64,000 bases of DNA from the NCBI GenBank assembly GCA_947311845.1, contig CAMZMU010000080.1, forward strand, positions 22,563,432 to 22,627,431, in the 5' to 3' direction. Shown here piece by piece: positions 34,301 through 45,399 of this stretch; the first letter of the stretch is position 1, and each line of letters begins with the position of its first letter. The translations under genes were made by a program, and so were the position numbers. The notes under the pieces were generated by a model that was given only the letters and a program-made list of their open reading frames with translations, made no database searches and was not told where the DNA came from. This stretch comes from Poa pratensis. Its lineage: Eukaryota > Streptophyta > Magnoliopsida > Poales > Poaceae.

Positions 34301-36340
34301 ATTTGCAGCCGTGGATTGATGGTCCCGTAAACTAGCACCGTAAACCTGAGGCACACATAGGCCGTGCTCGACACCGGCCTAGACAAACAAACAAACCAGC
34401 GCTACTACGAAGCCTGCACTGCTGCGCTCCTCGGTGGCCGCGCGTGCCATGCCATGCCACCCGACAGACAGGGGGCGCTCCGCCACTATTCCAGAATAGA
34501 ACACCCTTCCTGCCTCACAGCTCCTCATGGCAGAAGCGAGTTATATATGACACAAGCACGCGCGGCCCGAAACACTGCGCACGCCGCGCGCGTACCCGGC
34601 CGAGAACGAGAACAGACAACGTAGAAATACGTGCGTACGAGAGAGCAAGCATCGGGCTCGGCGGCTTGGCCGCGTCGTCGTGTGCGCCGATCGAGGCGGT
34701 TTGTTTCGCGGCCGAGGGAGGGAGGGAGACAAAGCGGAGCGTTCGCGGCTGCCGATCGACGCCTCTGTTTTGCGCAGAGACGGAGCGACCTAACTAAGTA
34801 CAAGCAAGCAGCGGGAGCGGCGGCTGCGGAAGCGGAACGATGCCACGGGACCGGCCGAGATGCAGCAGGCGCACAGCAACTAGCCCACCCACCCGCCGCA
34901 GCGCGCCCGGCCCGACTGCCGTTGCCACTGCCGCCGTACTGGCGCGTGTGGGGTTAATGCCCTGCGTGTTTGCGTGTTGTTTGCTAGTGCGCGCGCATGG
35001 CATCGGCATGCCAGCGGCTGCGTGCTGCCGGCATGGCGTTGGTGCGTTTTGGGTGCTAGACTAGAAAAGGAGCCATCATGGCATGCACCGCGGTCCACTG
35101 CGGCGCGCGGCTGTGCGTTTCGTTCGTACACCAAGCGGCACTGATCAGCCGTGCTTCTGTTCCGGTCAATAAAGCTGCACTCCTGCGTCGATCGCGTGGA
35201 GGGATGGCGGCATGGGGCAAGGTCGAACAGGTGGTGGTGCAAGCGCGCGCCGCGCCCATGATCTGCAATGCATGGTGCGGTGCCAGATTGTGCGGCGTGG
35301 GGACGGACGTGATACTACTACTATATGGTACTGTATTACGCTCAGGCAGGGCTCGTAGGACCACGCACAAACAACGCGCGCGGCACGCCTCGGCGCCGGC
35401 CGCAGCCGTGCTCGACCACGCCGAGAAAGAAGCACCGCGGCACGGCCGGCGTGGCTTTGATCCCTCGCTGGAAATGGGAAAGACAGCGATCGAAAACTCG
35501 AGCGATAAGTTGACCAACGGGCGGGAAGGAGATACTCTCTACGCAGTCTCTATCGATCTATGCGTACGGAGGGAAGGGAGAAGAAGCCATCATTGACGGT
35601 GCCGGCAGGCAGCACACCGGATGGATATGCAAACCTGCTGAGTGCTGACGGAGTGCAATCATGGCGCCGTTGAAGGCTTGAAGCTACAAAAGGACCATCA
35701 CCCGTGCATGCTTTGTTTTCCTGTCCGATCGTGACATCAGACGGGAGGAAGGATTTTGGTGAAGAGCAGGTGTGCGGGTGGCACTGTGTAATGGGAAGCA
35801 GCGGTATCACGGAAATAGACATGAGACTCGATCGTTATACAACCGAAGCAAAATGCGCGCCAGCCAGGGATGTCTCGTATCGTATCCACCCAACAGACGA
35901 CACTCGACACAACGTGCCGTCTCAATCCACCCACAAGGAAAGGGCCGGCGGGTCGCCGTCGGCGTGCATGTTCACGGCGCACGCGGGCACGTACGGGCGA
36001 AACATAACGGAGCACGCGCGCGGTGGCGTGGCATCCCGCACGCGAGCCTGCTGGTCCCGATCGATCGAAGCCACGCGCGCGCGTGGAGTGGGGGAGGAGA
36101 ATGTAAAATGCATGGTCCTCATTCATCTCATCTTTCTGCCCCCTCTTTTATGGAGCAAGGGTTACTTTCATTCATCTGTGAGCGACACCATGGTGCGGTC
36201 TTAAAAACTGAAGCACACGATCACGAGAAAATCTACTGTACAATTTTCTTTCACGGCGTTGCCATCTAATCGATATATCTACCGTGTCATAGTATAACAT
36301 TCCACGCAGAGATTCGACATACACTTTGAACATCAAAATA
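34301..36340. other. GC-rich intergenic stretch, no gene recognised
   Basis: Many overlapping open frames on both strands result from high GC content; none has a recognisable domain or a consistent codon signal. The stretch is rich in CGCGCG and GATCGATCG. It may hold distal regulatory sequence of AGO10, but nothing here shows that. Confidence 0.45.
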
Positions 36341-36348
36341 TGGTTAAG

Positions 36349-36395
36349 CATATTTTAAAACTTTTTTTTTGCGAAACAAACATATTTTAAAACTT
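36349..36395 (-). mobile_element. Ultra-short retroposon tail (17 bp) with 15-bp target duplication
   Basis: CATATTTTAAAACTT occurs at 36349-36363 and 36381-36395. The 17 bases between are seven Ts, GCGAAAC and AAA. On the minus strand this is a GTTTCGC-plus-poly(A) end, the same as at 20,348-20,364. Confidence 0.7.
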
Positions 36396-36810
36396 AAATG
36401 ACTAAGAGGACACCATATATATTCACATAAATTTGTTGTATGTTCTCTCTTGATGTTTCCTGGTTTTTGTTCAGGTTTCGTAAGAAATATATTTCTTTAC
36501 GTCAGCATCATGCCATAACCTACTTTTACTCTTTTACCGAGTGTTTATGACTTGTAAAATATTACGAGGGCGTCTAATTCTCGGTCGACCAATTAGCTTA
36601 ATTTCTCAGCCAGTTGACACTCAAGTGCAACACCCAATTGATATAAATCACGACGATAATCCAGTTACCTCAATACACTTTCTTAATTGCAACCTACTTG
36701 TGGTAGACCAAGAATTAGCATGATATTATTCTGGTGTAGCATGCACCATGGATATATGGAATAAGGAGTGGAGTACATGTTATATGTGTTGTGCGGACCC
36801 GTCTTTTCGT

Positions 36811-36833
36811 CCCCCCCCCCCCCCCCCCCCCCC
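36811..36833. repeat. Poly(C) run of 23 bases
   Basis: An uninterrupted run of C followed by GCGCCACC. Its length is likely to be unreliable in any assembly. No function is inferred. Confidence 0.9.
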
Positions 36834-36980
36834 GCGCCACCTCTTATCTCTTTCCCATGGTATTCGTTCCTCCTACTGACTCATACTCCTCTTTTGCCGC
36901 TCGTTTCTTGTCCTCCTCTGATTTGTCTCTACCTCCATCATATGGCGTCAACCTAGGTGTCGGCACCATGATCCGTTGAG

Positions 36981-37085
36981 CAATGGCAGAGCTTAGTGTA
37001 GTCCAAGGGGGGCCATGTCCCCCCCATCCCCCCTCAATATTGAATTCCCCTTCAACTCTTAAATTTTGCTCAAGCTCCGCCACTG
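36981..37085. mobile_element. 105-bp hAT MITE
   Basis: The ends are CAATGGCAGAGCTTAG and, reversed, CAGTGGCGGAGCTTGAG. The 8-bp target duplication CCGTTGAG is at 36973-36980 and 37086-37093. The interior is C/G-rich at the left and AT-rich at the right and cannot code. It shares its termini with the element at 4482-5056. Confidence 0.85.
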
Positions 37086-37276
37086 CCGTTGAGGGAGATT
37101 ATTGTCATGCCATTACAAACATCTTACTTGATTAACAACTGTTTACATATTCTTTCTATTCTTTATTCTTCTTTCTCCTTCCTCATCCTCATTGTGGAGC
37201 TGTAGGCATCTAGACTGTGGGTAGGAACACAATGTTTTGGCAACATTTGACATTTCGTCAAATGTGGATGTACGAT

Positions 37277-38098
37277 GGCACACCAAATTTATAAATCCCG
37301 ATCTATTTTAAACCTTGTTTCGAAATTTCGCTTACGTGGCAGGTCAAACCCGGGTTGTTGACTTGGGCCCACACAGACGTGGCAGGCGACTGGGGCTGCT
37401 GCCACGAGGACTGGCAGAACCGGATGCAGTGTGGGCGCCGCCGCGCCGACAAATTCGTAGGAGCGTCGTTGCTGAGCTGCTCTGCAGTTGGACATTGCTC
37501 GCGGCTACTCAACGCCTCGCTCAGAGGGCATCGCCGTTCGCCGACGAGAAGCATGAAGATGCTCGCCGTTCCGCACAACCTTGTTCTCTGCCCCGCCACT
37601 CCTAGCTACTCACGGTGCTGCTCAACGCCCCGGCCGCAGGGCCGCGCGGCCAAATTGCTAGACGTTGGCATGAAAGTGTAGATGAAAAACTATATCTTGC
37701 TACTCAGAATGGCCTATGTTCTTGTCCTTGTTTTGCTTCCTGCACCGCCGCTCCATGTGTTCGGGATGGGGGCATGCACCGCCTCCGGTGTTCGGCGCGG
37801 TTGGGATTGACGCAGATGTGAGCAGTGCGAGAAGGGGGCGCCGCTACTCGTGATATGTGGTATTCCCTCAGATCTCGGACGGAACGGGGTTGGCCGACGT
37901 CGTGCTGCCGCTGCTCGGGATGGGAGTGAACCCAAAGAAAGAGGAAAAGGGTGTGGGGGAAGACGAAGAATATGACATGTGGGCCCCACTGTCAGTGAGA
38001 GTAGTCTATAATCCCGGTGAGGGTCGTTGCTTAATTTCCCGGTCAGCCAAACATGTCTAGGGTTTAAAATAGACCGGGATTTATAAGTTCGGTGTACC
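37277..38098. mobile_element. Inverted-repeat element with about 38-bp termini
   Basis: The left end GGCACACCAAATTTATAAA… to TTTTAAACC (37277-37314) pairs with the right end GGTTTAAAATAGACC… to GGTGTACC (38061-38098) with few mismatches. The 750-bp interior is GC-rich and contains several short open frames without a known domain. This could be a non-autonomous Mutator-type element carrying captured sequence. The true outer limits may lie somewhat further out, and no target duplication was fixed. Confidence 0.6.
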
Positions 38099-38216
38099 GA
38101 TTTTCGGGATTCAAAGTTCATGATTTGATTTAGCTAAGCATTATAAGTTCAAGGTTTGATTTGGACTTTTTCCTTTTTCTTATGTACGAGATTAAATATG
38201 GAGCGCAACGGCTCCT

Positions 38217-38510
38217 TTCTTTTTTTTTTTTTGAAATTTTCCACACATATATTAGGTCAGCAAGCCGCCTCATTAAAACCCTGTCAGTCCCTTTCGGTAC
38301 CCTGGTTAGGAAAGAGTGCGTCAGAAACTTGCCGCCTTAATCATCCACAATCGTTACATCGTTTATAAGTTTGCCCATGATAAAGCTAGGGGGTTCATCG
38401 ACCCAATTACAAGATCTTTTCTCACTAAAACAGGACCTAGCTAGTTCATGGGCAACCTCATTAGCTTCCCTCGGACAGTGTTTAAAGGACACTCTACCAA
38501 TTTGTTAGCG
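38217..38510 (-). mobile_element. LINE-like 3' end fragment
   Basis: A T tract (38217-38232) is followed by TTTCCACACATATATTAGG and then sequence resembling the reversed 3' end of Triticeae LINEs (for example GTTCATGGGCAACCTCATTAGC and CGGACAGTGTTTAAAGG). On the minus strand it would end in poly(A). No open ORF2 remains. The assignment is from pattern memory. Confidence 0.45.
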
Positions 38511-38523
38511 TCTACATTGATGG

Positions 38524-38680
38524 CTAGCGTTGGAACAAAAAACGTTATGTGAGTTTTTCTTTTTTTGTTTAGTATTTGTTTTTGCTTTGCAAGCAAGCGC
38601 CTAGCGTTGGAACAAAAAACGTTATGTGAGTTTTTCTTTTTGTTTAGTATTTGTTTTTGCTCTGCAAGCAAGCGCCTAGC
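38524..38680. repeat. Tandem repeat, two units of about 77 bp
   Basis: CTAGCGTTGGAACAAAAAAC begins at 38524 and 38601. Each unit continues through GTTATGTGAG, a T-rich stretch, and TTGCAAGCAAGCGC. A third start (CTAGCGGTG) follows at about 38676 and then diverges. Confidence 0.85.
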
Positions 38681-41400
38681 GGTGTACATGCTCTTAAGCG
38701 CCATGCATTGTGAACCAAATTAGTTTTGGTAAGCGCACGTCGCTCATGATTTTTTCATCTCTACTCCATCCGTTCCAAATTAATTGACTTCCATATATAT
38801 CTACATTTGAATGTACATACGACCGAGTTGCAACTTCACTTTAGTCGATTTCTCCAGCGTACTGACGACCGAGTTACAAACACGGAACACCTGCAACTCA
38901 CCGTCTTTGGTAAGAGGTACACCAAACGGGCACGCATAGAAGTGGCGTGCAGCAGCATCGCACGATGCCCCGCACCACGCTTAATCCCAAGCCCCATACC
39001 GATTTTTACCATGCACGGTGGCTGGCTGACGCACGCGTGGGATGGGGCCGCAGCCGTACGGGCAGCACGCCGGGCAAAGCCATTAAGCGGCGGAGGATCC
39101 ACCGTCACGTCGGTCGCCCGGCGGGGCACCACGGCGCCCTGCCGGAGGAGGCGATCGATCGACGGAGACGGCGTGTCACTGTGATCGGATCGCCGGCGAC
39201 GGGACACAATATACACATAGGTGATGGACGGACGGACGACGGTGACGTGCTGGCCAGGCAGGCAGACACCAGTGGCAGTAGGATGATAGCTAGGGTCACT
39301 CACTCTACAGCTCTGCTTCCCCCATGCTAGCTAGCACTACTCCATCCCTTCGATCGATGGGTGAAAGCAAAATAACAAAGCGAGCAAAATGCTTTGCGGA
39401 GAGATGCTTTTGATTTGGCGCGGACGGACCCATGAAAGCCGTGTTGTTTTTTAACCGCTGCGACGGACGGACGGACGGACGAAAGCTAGGGAAAAGAAAC
39501 TCATACGAGTTGGAAAAGGAGAATGGTCGTAGTACAGATATAATCAGGCTCGAAAGGGGTCCACGCATCAGCCTACGACGTCCACTCGCTAGCCACATGT
39601 AACTCGCCAGTCGCCAGGTTCAGAAATTATCCTTGTCGATATTGTAGCACTATACTGCTTTCATGGACGGAAAGGAAAGGACTAGGAATCGGTTTAGGGT
39701 ACCCTATCGCGGAAGCAACAAGGGGAGTTTTGAGAACACGACGAGCCGGAAGCCAACAAGCGAGGCAATCATGGCGAGTTCTACCCAAGTTTGAAGAAGA
39801 GGTTCGCATGCATGCATTGATCGATGGCCGGCGCAGAAGAGACGTACATGGCCGTGATGTGTGACTGGGATCTCCACAGTGTATCTAGAGAGAGAGAGAG
39901 ATTTTGTTTGGCTTCAAGCCAAACCATGGCTACGGCGCAGCTAGCTTTGGGGCAACAAAAAAGCCGGGTTCCCCTCGCTTGCTGTTGCGGACGATCGCTG
40001 GCTCGCCTCAAAAGCGCTGCCGATCGACCCGAGACGGCAACGCATCGAAAGGAAACAAACTCGAAGGGGATAGAGAGAAAACAAAATCAACGAGCATTCA
40101 TTTCAAGCGAATCCACGGCGAAATGTGCGCGCATAGATTCGGAATGTGCAGCAGCAGATCATGTACCCATGCACGGTACTAGCAGTAGTAACTCCACTAT
40201 CTTAACTGGCTACGACACTCTCTCGCTGGCACTGCTCACAGCACCATCTCACAGGAATCTCAAAAGAAAAATATCCCAAGGGGGTAGTATATTTCCTTGT
40301 GGATGCAATGTACTGTATGCTGATGATCGACTTCAGTGCTGGGGATCAAGAAGTAAGCAAACGAGTATCCATATTCTATCTCGAACAAGACTTACGAAAT
40401 GCACATTATTAAAGGAAGATCTGAATAGGCGTTAACGCGAAGCAGCAGCTAAACTACAAGCAAAAAAACGTACCTGGTGACTGATGAGACAAGAGGAACG
40501 CGTGCTCAAAATCCAAACAGCTCCTCGAAGGTATCCAAGCTTCCTCGGCGGCTCCCAAGTATAGCAGCAACGGCTAAGCAGAGGATAAGCAAGCTAATAA
40601 GATGGCATCGAGCAGGAGGGACGCCGATCGAGCTTTATATAAACCGGGAAAAGTCGAAAGCTAAGCTAGCCGTCGGGGCCATATGCATGCAGTCTACCCA
40701 AAGCTAAAGGCAGTGCCCGCGCACACGCACAAAGCGGCCGTCTTTTTACGCGCGCCGCTTCTTTTTACTCCTATAAATTAAATTTAACCAGCTGCTTCTC
40801 GTCTTTATCGCGAGGCCTTTGGTGTGCGTACGGTTAATTTTTTGTCGTAGCTTTTCTTTACACACGGTGAAAAGAGAACTCGGGAAAGAGACGGCCGACC
40901 GAGGTCACTTGGGAAGACGAAGTAGCTACAGGTGTTGGGTGGCCACTGGCCACTCGATCGTTCCTTCGAGAGGTTGTTGGGCTGCGACCTGCGAGCGCGT
41001 GGTTGCCGCCGGCGGCCGTCGGAGCAAACTCAGCAAGGCGATGCAATGCCATGCACCGATCGATGCGCGCGACGGAGCAAGAGAAAGCGGCTCGCCGGCT
41101 CGCCGGTGCCGGAAAAGAGGTGCGGAGCGTCGCCGAAAATCCATATATGCTCAGTTTGTGGTAAGTAGCTTTTTCTTTCTGATTCTTTGAGTGAAAGAAA
41201 ATGTGTGCTGGCTTGGTTTGTGCATGTTTTGCATGACCGGCACCGGCACGGTCACCGAGCTCTGCGTTTTCTGTTGTTCCGGTGGACCGCGTCACCGCGA
41301 GCAGCAGCTGATGGTAAAACCCCAGGAAACTGTTATGGGTAGGTACTGGACCACTGGCGGCTTTGCTAGCTTGGGGTTGAGGAATTTGGTTTGAACCTAC
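38681..41400. other. Intergenic, no protein gene recognised
   Basis: A Stowaway-like end (CTACTCCATCCGTTCCAAATT) occurs at about 38760, without a matching second end. A short AG repeat is at 39888-39900, followed by a perfect 19-nt palindrome GTTTGGCTTCAAGCCAAAC. Open frames are short and domainless. A possible minus-strand promoter at 40630-40645 is listed separately. Confidence 0.4.
40475..40650 (-). promoter_or_regulatory. Possible TATA promoter and first exon of an unknown transcript
   Basis: TTTATATAAA at about 40634-40643 is a strong TATA box in either orientation. On the minus strand it is followed by a GC-balanced 130-base stretch and a donor-like CCAGGTACG at about 40471-40479. This would fit a spliced non-coding RNA or a leader exon. 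I found no known miRNA sequence or protein frame nearby. Confidence 0.25.
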
Positions 41401-42058
41401 AGTGATAATGTAGTTTCATGGATATTAATATACAGTGAAAAAACAAACTTTGCACCCTCAAATGGGCACCCAGGAAACAAGTGATGTTCTTAACATAACA
41501 AAAAAATCTAAGAAAAATTACACAGCTACATGTGCAAAAAAGTTATGTCCTTTCTTCACGAAACTTTGCACGAAGATGTAAGAAACATCCATGTACTCCT
41601 ATAAGGCACTATTGACACCCCCAATTTAATATTTTTTACAAAATACACTCGACTCAAAACGGAAATACGTTGTTGTACACCCATTTTAAGAAAATAAATT
41701 CATATCCCGAATAAGGCTCTAAATGTAGGATGATATGGCTAATACATCGCCAGATATATTGGTTGGCTAACGAGATAGCTTTAGCATATCATTTAGAAAA
41801 TATCCTTTTCACATATGTCGGTTGATATAACTGAAATTTGGTCCAATATTTTGATTGATATGGATCGATGCTTAGGCAACATATATTGTTTCTTATAAAG
41901 ATGATGAAAAATAAAATATACATTAATTTTCATCAAAATATTAAGCTAATGCATATTATGGATTATGAACGTGGTTAGTGTACTTTCTTTTGTTACATCA
42001 AGAATATAGTGAGTACTCATTTATGTAGCTCTTTCTTTCTTTCTTGCAAAGGGGCATT
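41401..42058. other. AT-rich intergenic flank of the copia element
   Basis: No gene is seen. The last five bases, GCATT (42054-42058), would be the target-site flank of the Sirevirus-like LTR that starts at 42059. Confidence 0.4.
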
Positions 42059-43245
42059 TGAAAGGATTGGTATGGCCACCTAGAGGGGGGGGGGGGAATA
42101 GGTGCTACTCAATTTTTAGTTTTTTTTTTTGAATTTAGGCTTGACACAAAGGTAAATTCTCTAGATATGCAACTACGGTGAATTTACCTATATGGCAAGT
42201 TAACACAAGACTAAGCACGAAACAGGAAAGAGTTAGCGAGTAAGGAGTAACCAAACAGGAAGCACGCGAAGACAAGGATTTATTCCCGAGTTTCTCCTTT
42301 TTAGGGGAGTACGTCTCGTTGGAGGGGTGTGAGTTTCAAACTCAAATGACACAAATGGCCTCACCCTATTCTCCGATGAACCTTGCCCAAAAGCTCGGTT
42401 CACCTTTCACTATCGGAATCCTTCAAGGCGAAATCCGGAGCCTTTACAACAAACTTGTGGCTCAACCCACAAAAGGATTGGGGGCTCCCAAGCACCACAA
42501 CAACTGCTACACAAAAGTAACAAGCAAGTAAGTACACAAGTTCCTAGGTATTCCTAGTGGAAACCCTAGGCTCAAATCCCTCAAGTGAATGAGGGGGAAA
42601 TGAAGAACGCTTTGGTGAAGTAGTAGATCTGGGCCTTCTCCTTCAATCCTCCAAAGATCAACGAGTTTGGGTGGAGGGATTGGGAGATCTAGTGTTTCTT
42701 GAGCTTGCAACAATGGTGGACTTGAATGCTGGGTGAGCTAGCTGGCTGGAGGTAGATGTACCCCTCCTCAGAATTGTAGCCGTTGCAGGTCACTTGGTCC
42801 GGAGACTCCGGTCAGCACACCGGAGACTCCGGTCTGAGAAAGTCGCCAGCTTGTAAAAAATGGCACCGGAAACTCCGGTCCGGCCGGAGACTCCGGACCG
42901 TCTTCGGACCGAGTCCAGAACGCGACACCATCATGTCCTTAGCCGTTTTTCCATCAGATTTCCTAGGGCTGGAGACAGACCGGAGACAATTGCCCCGAGT
43001 CCGGAGACTCCGGCCAGGGAACACACCGGAGACTCCGGTCCTCAGTACCGGAGACTCCGGCCTGCAAACTTCCTGCAGCATAAGATCTTCATAGAAACTT
43101 TCTCGATCTTTTCTAACTTTTTGGCTGAACCATTGTTGACATGTGCAAGACAATAAGTGTACCTGGAGTACTAGAGCACATGTCAAATATATATTTATGT
43201 TGTTAACAAACACACAAAACCATATAGGTAGGGTTTGCCCTTTCA
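42059..43245 (-). repeat. 3' LTR of the Sirevirus-like element
   Basis: Begins TGAAAGGATTGG and ends GCCCTTTCA on the plus strand, so it has TG…CA ends with a short inverted repeat TGAAAG/CTTTCA. Directly beyond 43245 is ATCTCCCCCTTTTT, which on the minus strand is the polypurine tract. The LTR carries seven near-copies of the palindrome CCGGAGACTCCGG between 42,799 and 43,062. Confidence 0.82.
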
Positions 43246-43728
43246 ATCTCCCCCTTTTTGGTGTTTGATGACAACATAAACATTTGCATAGAGATATGTA
43301 TAATATGAACAATGCAAAGGCATTACAAAAGATACACGGGCTCCCCCTTGATGTGTGCCCAAATTTAATTGCCTTTGAATACAAAGGCACACATGAAGGA
43401 TCAACACTCCCCCTATATTTTATAAGCCAACAATATGTGCAAAATGACAAGATATAGACAAAAAGGATGATTTGCACACATAAATAAGTCAAGATGATAA
43501 GCGACATAGTCTCGACATCTCACAAATTTAAACACACATACGAACATAAATTGTTCAACTAAGATAAAAGGAGGCACATTCTTATAAGAGGCAAATAGAA
43601 GTTCGAAAAGCATGTGCTCCGACCAAATCCCATGCAAATGACCCGAACAACCTAATAGAACTACTTCTCCCCCTTTGGCATCAAGACACCAAAAAGGGAA
43701 AAGAGCGATGCTAACGGAGCCCAAGGGA

Positions 43729-45225
43729 TCACTCGTCGGCCTCGTCGTTGTCTTCATCGTCCTCATCATCCATATATTCATTTTCCTCCCAATCTGCGTC
43801 CTCACCATCAACAACTGGTGCATTGCCGTGAGGGCGAGAGGAGGAAGATATATCCTCAAAATCTGCCCACGGAAACATGTCTTGATTCCACTTATCATAA
43901 GAGATGGTCTTCTCCGTGCTAGTGGAGGCTGCATCATCATCATCTTGGGGAGGAGGAGGGTTAGGGCCTAGCTTCTCCAAAGCACTAAAAATCTTGCGTT
44001 GATTCTCAATGATCATCTTCCTCTCAACATAGGCTACATGATTTTCCTTGTGAATGGCCACCTTCATGCAAAGCATAGTCCTTTTCCACCATGAGAGCTT
44101 CTTCACTTGCTTTCTCACTTGATCTTTGTTGCCAATCCAAGAGGGAGGGTCGGCATTCTTGCTTCTTCTAGGCATTGGGGCCTCAAGCTCCTCTTCATCT
44201 TCTTCTTCCTCACTACTAGATTGAAATGCACGACGAGAAGAAGAAGCCTTGGGTTGATGAGATAGTTGTTGAAGTGTCCCATCCTCGTGAGCGACAAAGG
44301 AGGTAGTTGGGAGGTTGGGCACACAGTCAATGATGAGCTTCATGATATATGGGGCATAGACTGGATTCTTCCTCTCACAAATGTCCCAATGTAACTCACA
44401 CTTGATGAAGTCCATCACATCAATTTCATATCCTTGGCAATTCTCACCCGCACCTTGGACTTTGGAGGCATGGTGGAGGAGGTTGACACGGCCACCTCGA
44501 ATATCATCCACATTCCCGGCTTGAGGAGCAAGGTTGAACCGGACCATGCAAAGAAAAATGTTGTATGTGGGAAGGAGGTTGCCTGCTTTGCCCACTTTAG
44601 CTTCATCAAGAGAGAGAGGGGTCAACTTTGACTTGTCATAATTTACCCCTTCCACATGCATCCTTCTACCAACGGAGCTTCTGGCACCCCGAAATTGAAG
44701 AGACAAGAGCTCGGCAAGCCTCTTGAGGGAGGACTTGCACTTAATTGGGCCAGTCATCCAAGTCAACGACACATCCTCATCTTCACCAAAAACAACAGTG
44801 GCAAAGAATTGTTGCACAAGCTTGGGGTCATAGCTTTGACGAGTCTTTATGAGCTGCTCAAGCCCAAGCTTCCTCGCAATCCAAACAGCCTCTTTGAAGT
44901 AGTCTCTCTGGCTCAAAGCATCAAGGTTGAGCAGTTTTTGCTTACACACGGCTTCTTCGAGGGGAGCATAAAGCTTGGTCATGATCAGCTCTTGCTCTTT
45001 CCTTACAAAGTGAGGGGTGGAAGTATTGCGGGGCATGGAGAAGAATGGCTGCAGCCTCATGGTGCGGAAGTCTTTCTTGCTCATTCTCTTGAGGGTGGTG
45101 ATATTGTCAAACCGAGCCTTCTTAGCCGCTTCTTGAGCAATGAATTCATCCTCTGCCCTTTCTCTCTCAGCTGCCTCCTGCAATGTATTGTTCTGACTAG
45201 CTGCTCCAGTCTCGGGATCAACCAC
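43729..45225 (-). CDS. Extra ORF of the Sirevirus-like element (env-like position)
   Basis: An intact 498-codon frame lying between pol and the 3' LTR, the place where many Sireviruses carry an additional, so-called envelope-like ORF. The central region (about 90-300) resembles the plant 'putative plant transposon protein' domain: FATVVFGEDEDVSLTWMTG, YNIFLCMVRFNLAP, YAPYIMKLIIDCV. The C-terminal third has a serine/acid-rich linker, a basic K-rich helix (VRKQVKKLSWWKR), and a very acidic tail ending DDEDDEDNDEADE. I see no convincing signal peptide or membrane segment, so an envelope function is not supported by the sequence. The frame is unbroken although pol is damaged. Expression mode is unknown; a spliced or subgenomic transcript is possible. 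Confidence 0.65.
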   Translation of the reverse strand: MVDPETGAASQNNTLQEAAERERAEDEFIAQEAAKKARFDNITTLKRMSKKDFRTMRLQPFFSMPRNTSTPHFVRKEQELIMTKLYAPLEEAVCKQKLLNLDALSQRDYFKEAVWIARKLGLEQLIKTRQSYDPKLVQQFFATVVFGEDEDVSLTWMTGPIKCKSSLKRLAELLSLQFRGARSSVGRRMHVEGVNYDKSKLTPLSLDEAKVGKAGNLLPTYNIFLCMVRFNLAPQAGNVDDIRGGRVNLLHHASKVQGAGENCQGYEIDVMDFIKCELHWDICERKNPVYAPYIMKLIIDCVPNLPTTSFVAHEDGTLQQLSHQPKASSSRRAFQSSSEEEEDEEELEAPMPRRSKNADPPSWIGNKDQVRKQVKKLSWWKRTMLCMKVAIHKENHVAYVERKMIIENQRKIFSALEKLGPNPPPPQDDDDAASTSTEKTISYDKWNQDMFPWADFEDISSSSRPHGNAPVVDGEDADWEENEYMDDEDDEDNDEADE

Positions 45226-45399
45226 AAGATAGTTCCTAGAATGAGGACGGTACTTCCGGGCTTCTTGGAAGGGTTGGGAACAGCAACCTTGTACCTCTTG
45301 TTATTTGTGAAAAATAGAGTAGTAGGGTAGCATAGAGGTGAGCATACATGTCCAGGAAGACAACGAGACAACACTTAAAAAATTCTGGGCTGAGAAACT

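Noticed and set aside
34301..36270. Numerous 60-170 codon open frames on both strands
   Set aside because: They overlap each other in all frames in GC-rich DNA and show no domain, splice pattern or context.
38760..38823. Stowaway MITE
   Set aside because: Only one end (CTACTCCATCCGTTCC) is present; without the second end or TA duplications I list it only as a fragment.
39888..39925. AG repeat followed by the palindrome GTTTGGCTTCAAGCCAAAC as a possible miRNA hairpin
   Set aside because: The stem has no loop and is too short for a plant miRNA precursor; no known miRNA sequence was recognised.
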